A DNA stretch of 64,000 nucleotides, from positions 19,392 to 83,391 of IMG/VR virus record IMGVR_UViG_3300030103_002259. One strand, written 5' to 3'. Under the pieces are notes generated by a model that had not been told where the DNA came from, ran no database searches, and saw nothing but the letters and a program-made list of their open reading frames with translations. How positions within the stretch are numbered: position 1 is the first letter of the stretch; each line of letters opens with the position of its first letter. The stretch is from a virus. The translations under genes were made by a program, and so were the position numbers. Shown here in pieces: positions 30,253-39,012 of the stretch.

Positions 30253-30923
30253 TATCTAAGTGCGTTTTGACCATCATCTAGGTTATCTTGTGGAACCTGC
30301 ATGGTTGTTGTAAATTCTTTGACTACCATTTGTTCAATCTCTGAAAATAAGTATTCAGGAAAAGGTAAAGGTTGATCTTGTCTTACCTTACACTTTAAAT
30401 CTTCATCACATTGAAATGGGGATATATCATCATCAAATACAGCCTCTACTCTAATAGCATCCCAATCAACATTAGGTAGATATAGATAACCATCTAAGTA
30501 CCAGAAGTAAGGCCTTTTGTTATATTTAAATGTTGTTGATTTAGCAATTGATGTCCAAGTACCTGGATCCGTTCTATATACTTCTATAGAGCTATCAATA
30601 GAAGATACTGTACGTATAATTGGACCAAATAAACCATCAAAAATATCTGGTAATTTTTCTTTAGTTCTTTTAAAATAACATCCAGAATATACACCCATGC
30701 ACCCAGCCTCTACCTTATCTACATCAATAAGTTCCATCATTGGTAGTACAGTAAATATAGAACTTACTCTCATAAGCCTATATTGATTATCTTCTCTTTT
30801 TAAAAGAGTTTTACCGTACTTAATTATTGAATAATATAAAGTTCTATCAGTTAGAAAAGGATCCTCCTTAACTGCTTTTAGTGTATTTCTTACTCTTGAT
30901 ATTGATTCTCCTATTGTTGTCAT
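30252..30923 (-). CDS. Neck ring / connector-like protein, 223 aa
   Basis: A 223-residue protein between the IHF-like gene (4-bp overlap upstream) and the 342-residue ring-like gene (1-bp overlap). The N-terminus is helical (IGESISRVRNTLKAVKEDPF), then strands with YLYLPNVDWDAIRVEAVFDD, then a C-terminal helix (YLFSEIEQMVVKEFTTTMQ). This helix-strand-helix plan is usual for head-tail connector and ring proteins of crAss-like phages. The stop-start overlaps suggest translational coupling and stoichiometric production with the other neck parts. Function inferred from synteny and fold pattern. Confidence 0.65.
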   Translation of the reverse strand: MTTIGESISRVRNTLKAVKEDPFLTDRTLYYSIIKYGKTLLKREDNQYRLMRVSSIFTVLPMMELIDVDKVEAGCMGVYSGCYFKRTKEKLPDIFDGLFGPIIRTVSSIDSSIEVYRTDPGTWTSIAKSTTFKYNKRPYFWYLDGYLYLPNVDWDAIRVEAVFDDDISPFQCDEDLKCKVRQDQPLPFPEYLFSEIEQMVVKEFTTTMQVPQDNLDDGQNALR

Positions 30924-31501
30924 ATGTTAAATTCATTATAATTTTTTAAATCATCTTGAGTCTTTTTTAAACGTACTTCTTTATACCTCGTTTTTGCATA
31001 TGACAATTTTAATTTCTTCAAAGGATCAACTACCAAATACTTATTCCAATTTTCAGGATAAGTTTTAGATACATTTCTTTTAAACTTCCTACATGCAACA
31101 AATCCCCAAAATTCTCTGTTTCTAAATTTATGTTTTGGAGCATGGTTAGAATAAAATATTTTAGCTAGCTTACCGTCAGTTTCCCAATTCTTATTGGTGA
31201 CTTGTACTCCATGTTCACGGGATTTACCAAAATCAATATTATCTTTTTTACTTGTTTGGCAAGTTCCTATAAACAACCATCCTAACTGTTGTGGTAACTC
31301 TATACCATCTCTATGATCTATTACTTTATCACTAATCATTTCATTAAATGACTTAATAATAGTTCTTAACTTACTATCGTCTAAGTTTTTATACTTAGGA
31401 TGTTTAATTTTAAATTTTTCAAAGAACTCTTTATTTAAAACACTATAAACTTTAGGTCTAAATCTTGGAGCTTTTACGTCTGGTCTGTTAAATTCCTTCA
31501 T
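30920..31501 (-). CDS. IHF/HU-like neck protein, 193 aa
   Basis: Residues about 22-80 (VLNKEFFEKFKIKHPKYKN, then SFNEMISDKVIDHRDGIELP and GWLFIGTC) match the pattern of the IHF/HU-like domain protein conserved in crAss-like structural modules, including the DGIELP-QLG turn. The C-terminal half is very basic and aromatic (KHKFRNREFWGFVACRKFKRN), suggesting DNA or protein contact at the neck. It starts directly after a strong terminator and begins the operon IHF-like, ring, ring, muzzle, giant cargo. A TTTTTACTATATTA motif abuts the ATG almost directly (2 bp), and a host-type TACATTTG element lies 30 bp upstream, so the true promoter is uncertain. Confidence 0.7.
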   Translation of the reverse strand: MKEFNRPDVKAPRFRPKVYSVLNKEFFEKFKIKHPKYKNLDDSKLRTIIKSFNEMISDKVIDHRDGIELPQQLGWLFIGTCQTSKKDNIDFGKSREHGVQVTNKNWETDGKLAKIFYSNHAPKHKFRNREFWGFVACRKFKRNVSKTYPENWNKYLVVDPLKKLKLSYAKTRYKEVRLKKTQDDLKNYNEFNI

Positions 31502-31503
31502 AA

Positions 31504-31538
31504 TAATATAGTAAAAATTATTGGTTTTAACAAATGTA
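31504..31538 (-). promoter_or_regulatory. Candidate promoter region of the neck operon
   Basis: A TTTTACTATATTA copy (31504-31516) ends only 2 bp before the ATG, which is too close for a normal promoter. A host-type TACATTTG (31531-31538) lies 30 bp before the ATG. One of the two probably starts the neck operon after the terminator. Confidence 0.4.
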
Positions 31539-31540
31539 AC

Positions 31541-31574
31541 TATAAAAACGAAACCCCCACAAGTGTGAGGGTTT
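31541..31574 (-). terminator. Terminator after the 151-residue gene
   Basis: On the minus strand a 10-bp stem (AAACCCTCAC / GTGGGGGTTT, one wobble) with a 4-base loop is followed by CG and a T-run. It ends the Cys-rich fibre unit and separates it from the neck operon. Confidence 0.8.
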
Positions 31575-31616
31575 TGCCATTGTTAGCCACAGAAACCAAC
31601 AAACTGCGACAATATT

Positions 31617-32072
31617 TTAACCTAATACAATTGTTCTTACTGTACCTGTAAATGAACCAGAACTTAATGTATAATTACCTAATGAAGTACATATTACTTC
31701 AAACTCTTTAGTTACATCAGTATTAGTTGCAGTATCAATAATTAATACTTGTACATATTGCTGTTGTAATGTATGAGTACAAGCTACAGTACTAGTTGGA
31801 GGACCTGCTGTAATTGCTTGAGCAGTTACAGAAGTATCATCTCTTCCTGTAGTACTAGTACATATATAAGATACAAGTTTAGTAATTACTGAATCTAAAT
31901 AATCATTACGTGAAATAACAGTGTCTGCCCCACAGACAATATCAGCACCAGTGTAAACAATACACTGTGCATTAAATACCTCAGCACATGCTGGAGGACA
32001 CGGTGGTACAACGGTATAAGCACCTGGTGTACATCCGCATTGGGTAGTTGAGTTACAATTTGAATTAGCCAT
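31617..32072 (-). CDS. Cys-rich virion surface protein, 151 aa
   Basis: A small protein with a Cys-rich start (NCNSTTQCGCTPGAY and PPCPPAC) followed by IVYTGADIVCGADTVISRN. This matches the N-terminal pattern of the neighbouring 629-residue protein (VIWQGPDIECITLCKGD), so the two share an attachment-type domain. The rest is Thr/Val-rich beta structure. It is followed at once by a 10-bp stem terminator, which separates it from the neck operon and suggests abundant expression. The leader is extremely A-rich. Likely a fibre or capsid-decoration component; no family is named with confidence. Confidence 0.65.
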   Translation of the reverse strand: MANSNCNSTTQCGCTPGAYTVVPPCPPACAEVFNAQCIVYTGADIVCGADTVISRNDYLDSVITKLVSYICTSTTGRDDTSVTAQAITAGPPTSTVACTHTLQQQYVQVLIIDTATNTDVTKEFEVICTSLGNYTLSSGSFTGTVRTIVLG

Positions 32073-32095
32073 TTTTATTTTTATTTTTTAATTTT

Positions 32096-33985
32096 TTAAT
32101 CTCCTATTTTTTGTATAAAGAATTCAAAGTAATCACTAGTAGCTAAGTAACTACTTAAATACTCCCATCTTGGATTAGGTTGACTGGGAGATGAAGGATC
32201 TTCATCATTAATAAACATTCCTAATTTAACTTCTAAAACATCACCATCTTTTAATACAACCCCTAATGCTGTTCCCGATAATGTACATTTTGAAATGGAA
32301 TTATTTGGAGCAAATGAATCATTTGCATATAATTCACAAGATCCTGGTGCAGCTACATTCTGTATAGCTGATATTACAGTAATTCTAGGATTCGCTTTAG
32401 TTAAAGAACTCACTACAACTCTTGCTATATTATTAGAACCCTGAAAAACAGTAGCTCCATTGCTTAAGTCATGTGAGCTAAAAGTTCCTGTATAACTAAT
32501 CATCTCAGCTGAAACTATCACACCAGCAGTAGCTGTTATATCAATAAACATAGTACCATTAGGAAAATTGACCTGTACAAGTCCATCTACATAAGTAGAA
32601 ACACTTGGGGTACCTCCAACTAGTACATTAACACCAGCTGGGGTGTCATTAGATGATAAGTTATCACCACCGTACCAACCTTTACCTGTTCCAAAAAATG
32701 TACCAGAAGTTGCAGGTTCAGGAGCCGCAGGAGAACCAGAAGAAGATGGTATATTACTTGTGACAGGAGCGCTTAAAACAATATTATAACATAGGTTATA
32801 TACACCGCCCATTCCTGCTGGTATTATAAAATTTCCACCAGTTATTATACCACCTGAAAATGTATCATATATATCACTGCCTGCAACACCTGGAAATTTA
32901 AAAGGACCAGGTACACCTTGGCAAAGACTATTAACTGAACCAGAATTAATATACCCATCTTTTATTAAATATAAACCACTAGTAGAGTTAATATTACTAG
33001 CGCCTCCTCCTAGAGTATTAGAACCTGTATTTCTAATTAAAGCTCTAGGTTGATTTATATTTGCAGTAAAGTTATAATTAGGTAAGCCTGTATTTTCAGT
33101 AAATGATATTGTATCACTATCTGTAAATGTTACAGTAGTAATATTTCTAAGATCACAAACTGCTATCCATAAATTCTGTATAGTTTGAGCTAATGTATTG
33201 GGAGCCGATATCCAACCAGTTGGTCCTGGATATGCACTAGACATTGTACCAACAGCTGCGTCATTACCATCTACAATAGAAGCTGAAGCAGCAGTTATAC
33301 AAGATGGATTAAAAACACTTAATAAATCAGATGCGGTTCCAGAAGAACCTAGTATGACATCAATTGTTGCACAATAACCTATTGTAGCATCATTCACTAA
33401 ATTATCTAATACAACATCAATTGGTGCAGTAGGAGAACCTATAATGGTCTCAAAACAACCTGTTGGTATTGGAGGAATAGTAAATGAAGGAGGTGTTGCA
33501 TTTTCTAATGCAGTAACTCTAATATCAATATTAGTTATTTGATCTTGTAAACTAAGAATTTCAGTAACTAAAGAACATACTTTATTTGCAATTGCTTGTA
33601 CATAATCTACAAGCTGCATATTAGTTGTAGTTCCTTCAACAAAACAATCAGCTACTGATACAACACAATCAGGACATCCTGAATCTGTTGTAGGAGTAGA
33701 TGCAGGCACATCTTCTAATTCACATATTCTAGAAATTAATAATTGAATAAGTGCTTCAAAATTTTCTGGAGGACATGCAGCTGAGATACCTAAACAAGTT
33801 AAATCATAACTAGATACATTTGTTTGTTTCATCAATGTACATAACTCAACAGCTAATGCATAAACTACATCAGAAACAGTATCTCCTTTACAAAGCGTAA
33901 TACATTCAATATCAGGTCCTTGCCAAATAACACAGTTACTTGATATAGGAGAACAAGGTTTATTATCTAAATTTAACGGTTTCAT
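32096..33985 (-). CDS. Fibre-like virion protein, 629 aa
   Basis: A 629-residue fibre-like protein. The N-terminal Cys-rich head (residues 8-75: CSPISSNCVIWQGPDIECIT, CKGDTVSDVVYALAVELC) is a presumed attachment domain. A coiled-coil stretch (SLVTEILSLQDQITNIDIRVTAL, split at Leu/Ile heptads) near 140-165 suggests a trimer. After it comes a long Ser/Thr/Gly-rich beta region ending in a jelly-roll-like domain (WEYLSSYLATSDYFEFFIQK). A TTTGTATATTA promoter-like element sits 15-27 bp before the ATG. It lies between two other Cys-rich surface proteins. Head or tail fibre role inferred. Confidence 0.65.
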   Translation of the reverse strand: MKPLNLDNKPCSPISSNCVIWQGPDIECITLCKGDTVSDVVYALAVELCTLMKQTNVSSYDLTCLGISAACPPENFEALIQLLISRICELEDVPASTPTTDSGCPDCVVSVADCFVEGTTTNMQLVDYVQAIANKVCSLVTEILSLQDQITNIDIRVTALENATPPSFTIPPIPTGCFETIIGSPTAPIDVVLDNLVNDATIGYCATIDVILGSSGTASDLLSVFNPSCITAASASIVDGNDAAVGTMSSAYPGPTGWISAPNTLAQTIQNLWIAVCDLRNITTVTFTDSDTISFTENTGLPNYNFTANINQPRALIRNTGSNTLGGGASNINSTSGLYLIKDGYINSGSVNSLCQGVPGPFKFPGVAGSDIYDTFSGGIITGGNFIIPAGMGGVYNLCYNIVLSAPVTSNIPSSSGSPAAPEPATSGTFFGTGKGWYGGDNLSSNDTPAGVNVLVGGTPSVSTYVDGLVQVNFPNGTMFIDITATAGVIVSAEMISYTGTFSSHDLSNGATVFQGSNNIARVVVSSLTKANPRITVISAIQNVAAPGSCELYANDSFAPNNSISKCTLSGTALGVVLKDGDVLEVKLGMFINDEDPSSPSQPNPRWEYLSSYLATSDYFEFFIQKIGD

Positions 33986-34000
33986 ATTTATGTCTAATTA

Positions 34001-34013
34001 TAATATACAAATT
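34001..34013 (-). promoter_or_regulatory. Promoter-like AATTTGTATATTA before the 629-residue fibre
   Basis: The GTATATTA core follows a weak T-tract, 15-28 bp before the ATG at 33985. Confidence 0.4.
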
Positions 34014-34017
34014 AATT

Positions 34018-36678
34018 TTAACAATTGCAAGTTGTGCAAATGCTTGTATTCCCACATGAACAGGAGGATTTAGATGCACAATTAAAACTAGGATCTCTAA
34101 GAGCTTGCATATCAATTAAAGTCTTTTTTAATATCCAATTTTGTAGCTCATCTGGACAACAATTAGATATACCATATCTTTCTTCTAAAGCTTTTTTATA
34201 CATTATGTCAGCAAACTCACATGTTATTTTATCATACTTATCTGCTGAAAGCACTGGTGTATTATAGCCTGGTTTTACTTTTCTATTATTTTTAAATACT
34301 GGTTGTGGACATTGACCCTCTTGACAATCTCCAAATTTTTCTAAATAAAAAATACCATTATCATATGCTTCCTTTGGTACAACATACTTAACACACATCT
34401 TACCAGTAGTTTCTCCTGGAGGTAGCTTATATGAAAAGAATACATCATCACAATCATAATACTCTACTTGGCCTGTATCATCCTCAGATACATTTGTAAT
34501 TTTAACACATTCACATTTAGCATCTGCTAGAAGACAATCAGGGCAGTCAATATATTCTGAAGCAAATGTAACTGACTCAATCATTCCTGGAGTATCAGTA
34601 GCAGCCACTTGCCAGCATCCAGTACAATTTGATATCTTAATAACCTTACCTTTATAGGCATTTAAATCAGTATCTGTATAAATTATTCTAGATGAATCTT
34701 CACAATCTGTTAATTCAAAATAGTCTGCCTTACATTTTTCACAATCATCAAATGAAGACGTTATTGTAATATCTGTATCTGTAGGTGGATTATATGTAAT
34801 TAACTCTACATAATAACACCCACAATTATCCAATTCTACAACTTTATCTACATGTGTAGATAAATCATTTGTTGTATATAAGATATCTACCGCATTATCA
34901 CAAGAGGTTAGTTTATAAGCAATAGGTCCTATACATTCAGGACAATCATCATATACTTCTAAAACAGTTACATTAGTAGGACAATCTTCACAACCAATAT
35001 TACATACAGTAGAAGCAAGGGTGCGAACAGAACTTGTTGCAGTTCCATCAGGCCATCTACCTGAACCTGGCCAAGGATTTAATAATGGACAATCAGGAAT
35101 ACCACTATTTACTATAGCTAAAGTATCTGAACTAGGAGGCGAAGGATCACCAACTGCTGATAATTTAGTTATATACCAACCGCCTACACCTACAGGATTT
35201 GACCATATAGCATATGTTTCCATGGCACCACCACCTGGTCCAGCTGTAATTTCAAACTCCCAAACCTTTTGATTATTATATACTAATCCATTAAATATTG
35301 CTGTAGTTTGATATACACCGTCTACACGTATATCAACACATAAACAAGAACCATCTATTACTTGCCAGCAACCTTCATACCCATTTAATGTTACTATTTG
35401 ATTTTGTAAAAAGTAAGGGTATAATTCAGATTCTGTATATATTACTTCTTGTGTTTCACAATTAACTAATGCAAAACATTCTATAGGGCATTCATCATCT
35501 ATACAATTTGAACCCTGATTAATAATAAACGAAGCACCTGGGGAGACAGCACCAATTGAAGGATATATACTAGAACAGAATTTACCAGGCCCCATTTGAT
35601 TAGTTACTAGATTACCATTACAATCTACATATGTAACGATACCAACTCCTGATCCTGTACCAATACCAGACTGTCCTTTAAACCCACTAGGTACAATACT
35701 TGGACTTATAGAACCAACATTTGAAGAACCTGTACTAACAATTTCATAGCATTTACAATCACAGGGAGCAGGTTTTACAGGATCTACTGAAATAGTAGCT
35801 ACAGCATTAACACACGATTCTGATGGACCTACATACCAAGTTCCAGCCATAGGCGTTCCTAAGTCATTATCTATAAGTGTTACAAATTCACCAATATAGT
35901 TAGATATATCATCTACACCATATTGATTTATATCTGATAAAACTTGAAATGTATTACCATCACAATCATATACAGTATAACAAAACTGTGGACATCCTAG
36001 ACAAGCATCAACTACAGCCTGACTATCACAATCTAAACCTGAAGTTGCTGTAGTAACTTGAGTAAAAGTTATACCCTCAGCATAAGCAGGAGCTGCACTT
36101 AAGCTATTATATTCAGTTTCAGGTATATCTTGTACCACAGTTACTGTATAACAACTACCAAACTCTATATTCTGGATATAAGATGGTGACCCTACTGATA
36201 TAAGACTTTGATTTATTTGACCTTGGAGATTGCTTAAACCACCTGTATAAAATATAGGTATAATTATTCCTAAATAATCTTGGTAATTATCCCCGCGAAA
36301 CTCAAGTGTATCATATTGCTCACAACATGGAGTAAAAACAAGTTTATTAAAACCAGGACTACAATCAGAACATGCAGCATCTTGGCAATCTACAACTGGA
36401 GTAAATACAGAATAATCAAGATCAGCAGTAAGACCAAAAAAACCATTTCCAGTAACTGTAAATGTATAGCAATCCCCTGTTATAAACTCTACTATATTAC
36501 CATTATTATCCGTTAATGTTTGGTTTGCACCAGTATATACAAATACCTCAGAACCTGGTAAAGGAGGTGTTAATGAACCAATACCACCTGTTGCAGGATC
36601 TACACTAACTAATAATGTACCTGTTTCACCACTATTACAACATCTAGTGATTTCTATATATGGTATTGTGTTAGCCAT
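34018..36678 (-). CDS. Cys-rich tandem-repeat fibre/adhesin-like protein, 886 aa
   Basis: The protein is built of degenerate repeats of about 65-130 residues. Each follows the plan [YF]xLxxCD...IIYTxxDLxxYxGKVV.L...GCWxV and ends in a DCxxC pair. Clear copies begin near 232, 400, 586 and 652. More divergent ones start near 10 and 112. Cys-pair positions include 98/103/106, 226/229, 578/581, 646/649 and 712/715. The C-terminus is a Cys cluster (CSCGNTSICTTCNC). The repeat pattern suggests a rod stabilised by metal or disulfides. It is followed downstream by the 629-residue fibre and lies directly after a 45-residue zinc-finger-like gene. Likely a capsid or tail fibre. Confidence 0.65.
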   Translation of the reverse strand: MANTIPYIEITRCCNSGETGTLLVSVDPATGGIGSLTPPLPGSEVFVYTGANQTLTDNNGNIVEFITGDCYTFTVTGNGFFGLTADLDYSVFTPVVDCQDAACSDCSPGFNKLVFTPCCEQYDTLEFRGDNYQDYLGIIIPIFYTGGLSNLQGQINQSLISVGSPSYIQNIEFGSCYTVTVVQDIPETEYNSLSAAPAYAEGITFTQVTTATSGLDCDSQAVVDACLGCPQFCYTVYDCDGNTFQVLSDINQYGVDDISNYIGEFVTLIDNDLGTPMAGTWYVGPSESCVNAVATISVDPVKPAPCDCKCYEIVSTGSSNVGSISPSIVPSGFKGQSGIGTGSGVGIVTYVDCNGNLVTNQMGPGKFCSSIYPSIGAVSPGASFIINQGSNCIDDECPIECFALVNCETQEVIYTESELYPYFLQNQIVTLNGYEGCWQVIDGSCLCVDIRVDGVYQTTAIFNGLVYNNQKVWEFEITAGPGGGAMETYAIWSNPVGVGGWYITKLSAVGDPSPPSSDTLAIVNSGIPDCPLLNPWPGSGRWPDGTATSSVRTLASTVCNIGCEDCPTNVTVLEVYDDCPECIGPIAYKLTSCDNAVDILYTTNDLSTHVDKVVELDNCGCYYVELITYNPPTDTDITITSSFDDCEKCKADYFELTDCEDSSRIIYTDTDLNAYKGKVIKISNCTGCWQVAATDTPGMIESVTFASEYIDCPDCLLADAKCECVKITNVSEDDTGQVEYYDCDDVFFSYKLPPGETTGKMCVKYVVPKEAYDNGIFYLEKFGDCQEGQCPQPVFKNNRKVKPGYNTPVLSADKYDKITCEFADIMYKKALEERYGISNCCPDELQNWILKKTLIDMQALRDPSFNCASKSSCSCGNTSICTTCNC

Positions 36679-36816
36679 TTATCTTTTACTTTTTAATTTT
36701 GCTTCATATGAGCTTGCACATGTACTGCATACTTGTTTACCATCTGAAGCTGTTCTTTTTTGACATCCACATGATAATCTTTTTCCGCAGTTCATACATC
36801 TTACTCCTGCTGCCAT
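36679..36816 (-). CDS. Small zinc-finger-like protein, 45 aa
   Basis: A 45-codon gene (MAAGVRCMNCGKRLSCGC, then CSTC and a basic tail ending KLKSKR). It fills the gap between the 180- and 886-residue genes. Its TAA ends at 36679 and the next ATG begins at 36678, so the genes abut without a gap. Three Cys pairs (7/10, 16/18, 30/33) with a Lys-rich C-terminus suggest a zinc ribbon. Coding status rests on the perfect fit between neighbours and the regular Cys spacing. Function unknown; perhaps a nucleic-acid binder or an assembly factor for the Cys-rich fibres. Confidence 0.6.
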   Translation of the reverse strand: MAAGVRCMNCGKRLSCGCQKRTASDGKQVCSTCASSYEAKLKSKR

Positions 36817-36837
36817 AACTTGTTGGTTTAGTTTAGT

Positions 36838-37380
36838 TTAACAATGTTTACATTCTAACTTTTGTAATAGTTTTAATGCATAATTATATAATGTCATTCC
36901 AGCTTGGCTTTCATGACATGTTTCTACTTTAGCTTTTGCTGCATCTAAGTAACCTTTAATAAGCTGTAAGTATCGCAATCTTTCTTTTACTTTTGGCCGA
37001 GGATCACAATTAGACGCATCTATATCACATAATAGTTTTTCATATATACTTAATGCATGAGTCATTCTTAAATGATTATAATCAACATATACTGCACAAG
37101 ATGGATCTACTGTATATCTAATAAAGTAAATACCATCTGGTAAGCATGCATGTATTGAATCACAATTTTCAGTTTGAATTCCTAAATCACATGCTGTAAT
37201 AGAAGGAGTATCTCCTGGAGTAAACAACACTTCCGTGCTATCATTAAAACCAGGTACAGTAATTAATAAACGAGGATTGAATATTGATACCAACGGTGAA
37301 TACACACTTGTATCAAGTACTTTTAAAACACATGATGTAGTCACACTAGGTACTTCTAAACTTAATACATGATTTGCCAT
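36838..37380 (-). CDS. Conserved structural-module protein, 180 aa
   Basis: The N-terminal half is beta-rich (MANHVLSLEVPSVTTSCVLK, ...FNPRLLITVPGFND). The C-terminal half is a helical bundle with a YVDYNHLRMTHALSIYEKL segment and regular Cys residues, ending KLECKHC. The pattern is familiar from structural regions of Bacteroidota phages, where its role is not settled. It lies just below the terminator of the 494-residue gene and upstream of the zinc-finger and fibre genes. Possibly an adaptor for the Cys-rich fibres. Confidence 0.6.
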   Translation of the reverse strand: MANHVLSLEVPSVTTSCVLKVLDTSVYSPLVSIFNPRLLITVPGFNDSTEVLFTPGDTPSITACDLGIQTENCDSIHACLPDGIYFIRYTVDPSCAVYVDYNHLRMTHALSIYEKLLCDIDASNCDPRPKVKERLRYLQLIKGYLDAAKAKVETCHESQAGMTLYNYALKLLQKLECKHC

Positions 37381-37390
37381 ATTGATAAAA

Positions 37391-37430
37391 TAAAAAAGGG
37401 AGAGGAGAAAATAAATCTCACTCTCCCTTA
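37391..37430 (-). terminator. Terminator after the 494-residue gene
   Basis: A perfect 9-bp stem (AAGGGAGAG / CTCTCCCTT) with a 16-base loop is followed by a T-rich run. It ends the transcript of the abundant structural protein. Confidence 0.8.
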
Positions 37431-37449
37431 TATGAGTAATTAATTATTG

Positions 37450-38934
37450 TTACTGTTGATCTTCTGCAGCTGGTGGAATTTCTTCAGCTGGTGGAATAGG
37501 GGCAACAGCTGCTGCTACCACAACAACACTTGGGTCATCACATGCAACAATAGCTTCCTGAGTATAATCAATACAATCTTCATTACCAGCAGCAATCAAT
37601 GTATTTTGGACATCAGCTAATAATGCTTGTATATCAGCATTTAAACCAGCAGCTCCACCAGTTGGCGCAGCAATATCTAATAGATACTGATCGTTATCAA
37701 ATGTACCTGAAGGATTATTGAATCTTGGAATAGTATGTAAGATAAATGCTCTATCATATAATGCAGTTCTATCAACTTGTCCAGGACCAGTTCCTAACAT
37801 GTCATTACCTTGAGTAATCTCACGAATTCTTAAATCAGTTGCAAAAGGAATTTGTCTGTAAGATTCTGATAAGATAAAGTCTCTCAATACACTTTCACCA
37901 AGTCCTTGTGGTTTTTTACCTTCACACTCATTTACAATACAAATTCCAGTAAACTCACATGGATCACCATTTAAGTCAACTTCAGAAGCAAATAATCTTA
38001 GAGGCTCAGTTCCGTAGAAATCTGATGGTTGGAAAGTACAATCTCCAAATCTAGTTTCTTCATAAGCACCTACTAACGTTAGTCCAGCACACTCATCAGT
38101 GTAAGCAGCAGGAGTATAAGCATCAGCAGTAGTTGCAATAACTGTAGCTGGACCAACTAAACCTAAGAAGGCGTTAGTTGCAGCAACAGCAGAAAGAAGT
38201 ACAGCAGGAGCAGTTCCAGCAGGATATACTAGAGTTGTTCCATTTCCTACAGCACCGCCAGAACCAGCAGCAGTTACAGTAACTACAGGAATAACAAATG
38301 GTTCTGCATTAGTACGTCCATTAGGTCCAGAACCTGTAAGAATAACACTCTCTTGAATTCCTCTTTGCCATTCAAGCATTACAATAGCTGGGTTAACAGC
38401 TACAGGAGCAATTGAGTCATCCTCACAACATCCTGTATAAGCAGTAACTTCTTGATATGCTTGACGATTTAACATTCTCAATGCAGGGGATCCTTTTACA
38501 TCTACTCTTAAGTGATAGTTTTCACCACATAAGAAAGTTGGACAGCAGTTTGGATCTCCAGCAGTAAATGGTGTAGTACCAATATGTAAAATAGACTGTT
38601 GAGCAGGATTTGCTCTTTGAGTCCATATTTTACTGATATACTTAGGATTAATTCCTTTTGATTTAATTGATTCTTGGTAACCACCGTGGAAAGGTCCAAT
38701 TCTGTCACTTCCATAAGGAGCACCAGATGCAACAACAAATTGACATGTAGTTGCTTCATCACCAGCACCAGCTGCACCAACATTAAGTGGTGTCCACTGT
38801 CTTGCATCATACAAAGATAATTGTCCTGAAGTTAGTTCACCACTAGTAGCAGTAGTAGCTGGAGGTGCTGCTACAGGAGCAATATACTCAGACATAATGA
38901 ATGTCTTTCTAAAAGCATTGTTAAAATAAGCCAT
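37450..38934 (-). CDS. Abundant structural protein (auxiliary capsid or tail-tube candidate), 494 aa
   Basis: A 494-residue protein with an Ala/Gly/Thr-rich, soluble, mainly beta composition and a Pro/Glu-rich C-terminal tail (PIPPAEEIPPAAEDQQ). Two copies of the TATATTA promoter motif (38965-38987) precede a very A-rich leader, and a perfect 9-bp terminator hairpin follows the gene. Such isolation is otherwise seen for the capsid gene, so I infer high expression. Cys residues are scattered (CCPTFLCGE, GCCED). It stands between the connector-like 232-residue gene and the fibre genes. It could be an auxiliary capsid protein; a tail-tube or sheath role would not fit a short tail. No family motif was recognised. 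Confidence 0.65.
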   Translation of the reverse strand: MAYFNNAFRKTFIMSEYIAPVAAPPATTATSGELTSGQLSLYDARQWTPLNVGAAGAGDEATTCQFVVASGAPYGSDRIGPFHGGYQESIKSKGINPKYISKIWTQRANPAQQSILHIGTTPFTAGDPNCCPTFLCGENYHLRVDVKGSPALRMLNRQAYQEVTAYTGCCEDDSIAPVAVNPAIVMLEWQRGIQESVILTGSGPNGRTNAEPFVIPVVTVTAAGSGGAVGNGTTLVYPAGTAPAVLLSAVAATNAFLGLVGPATVIATTADAYTPAAYTDECAGLTLVGAYEETRFGDCTFQPSDFYGTEPLRLFASEVDLNGDPCEFTGICIVNECEGKKPQGLGESVLRDFILSESYRQIPFATDLRIREITQGNDMLGTGPGQVDRTALYDRAFILHTIPRFNNPSGTFDNDQYLLDIAAPTGGAAGLNADIQALLADVQNTLIAAGNEDCIDYTQEAIVACDDPSVVVVAAAVAPIPPAEEIPPAAEDQQ

Positions 38935-38964
38935 TTTTTTTCTTTTTTAAATTTTATAAATAAA

Positions 38965-38987
38965 TAATATACTATAATATACTAAAA
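38965..38987 (-). promoter_or_regulatory. Double promoter-like motif before the 494-residue gene
   Basis: A perfect TTTTAGTATATTA at 38975-38987 and a second AGTATATTA directly downstream at 38965-38973. The leader to the ATG at 38934 is A-rich. Confidence 0.55.
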
Positions 38988-39012
38988 GTTTTTTAATTAA
39001 TCAAACCTAAGA

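Noticed and set aside
34025-35272. Plus-strand ORFs of 80-83 codons inside the 886-residue gene
   Set aside because: They are antisense to a well-supported Cys-repeat gene, have odd composition and no leader or terminator.
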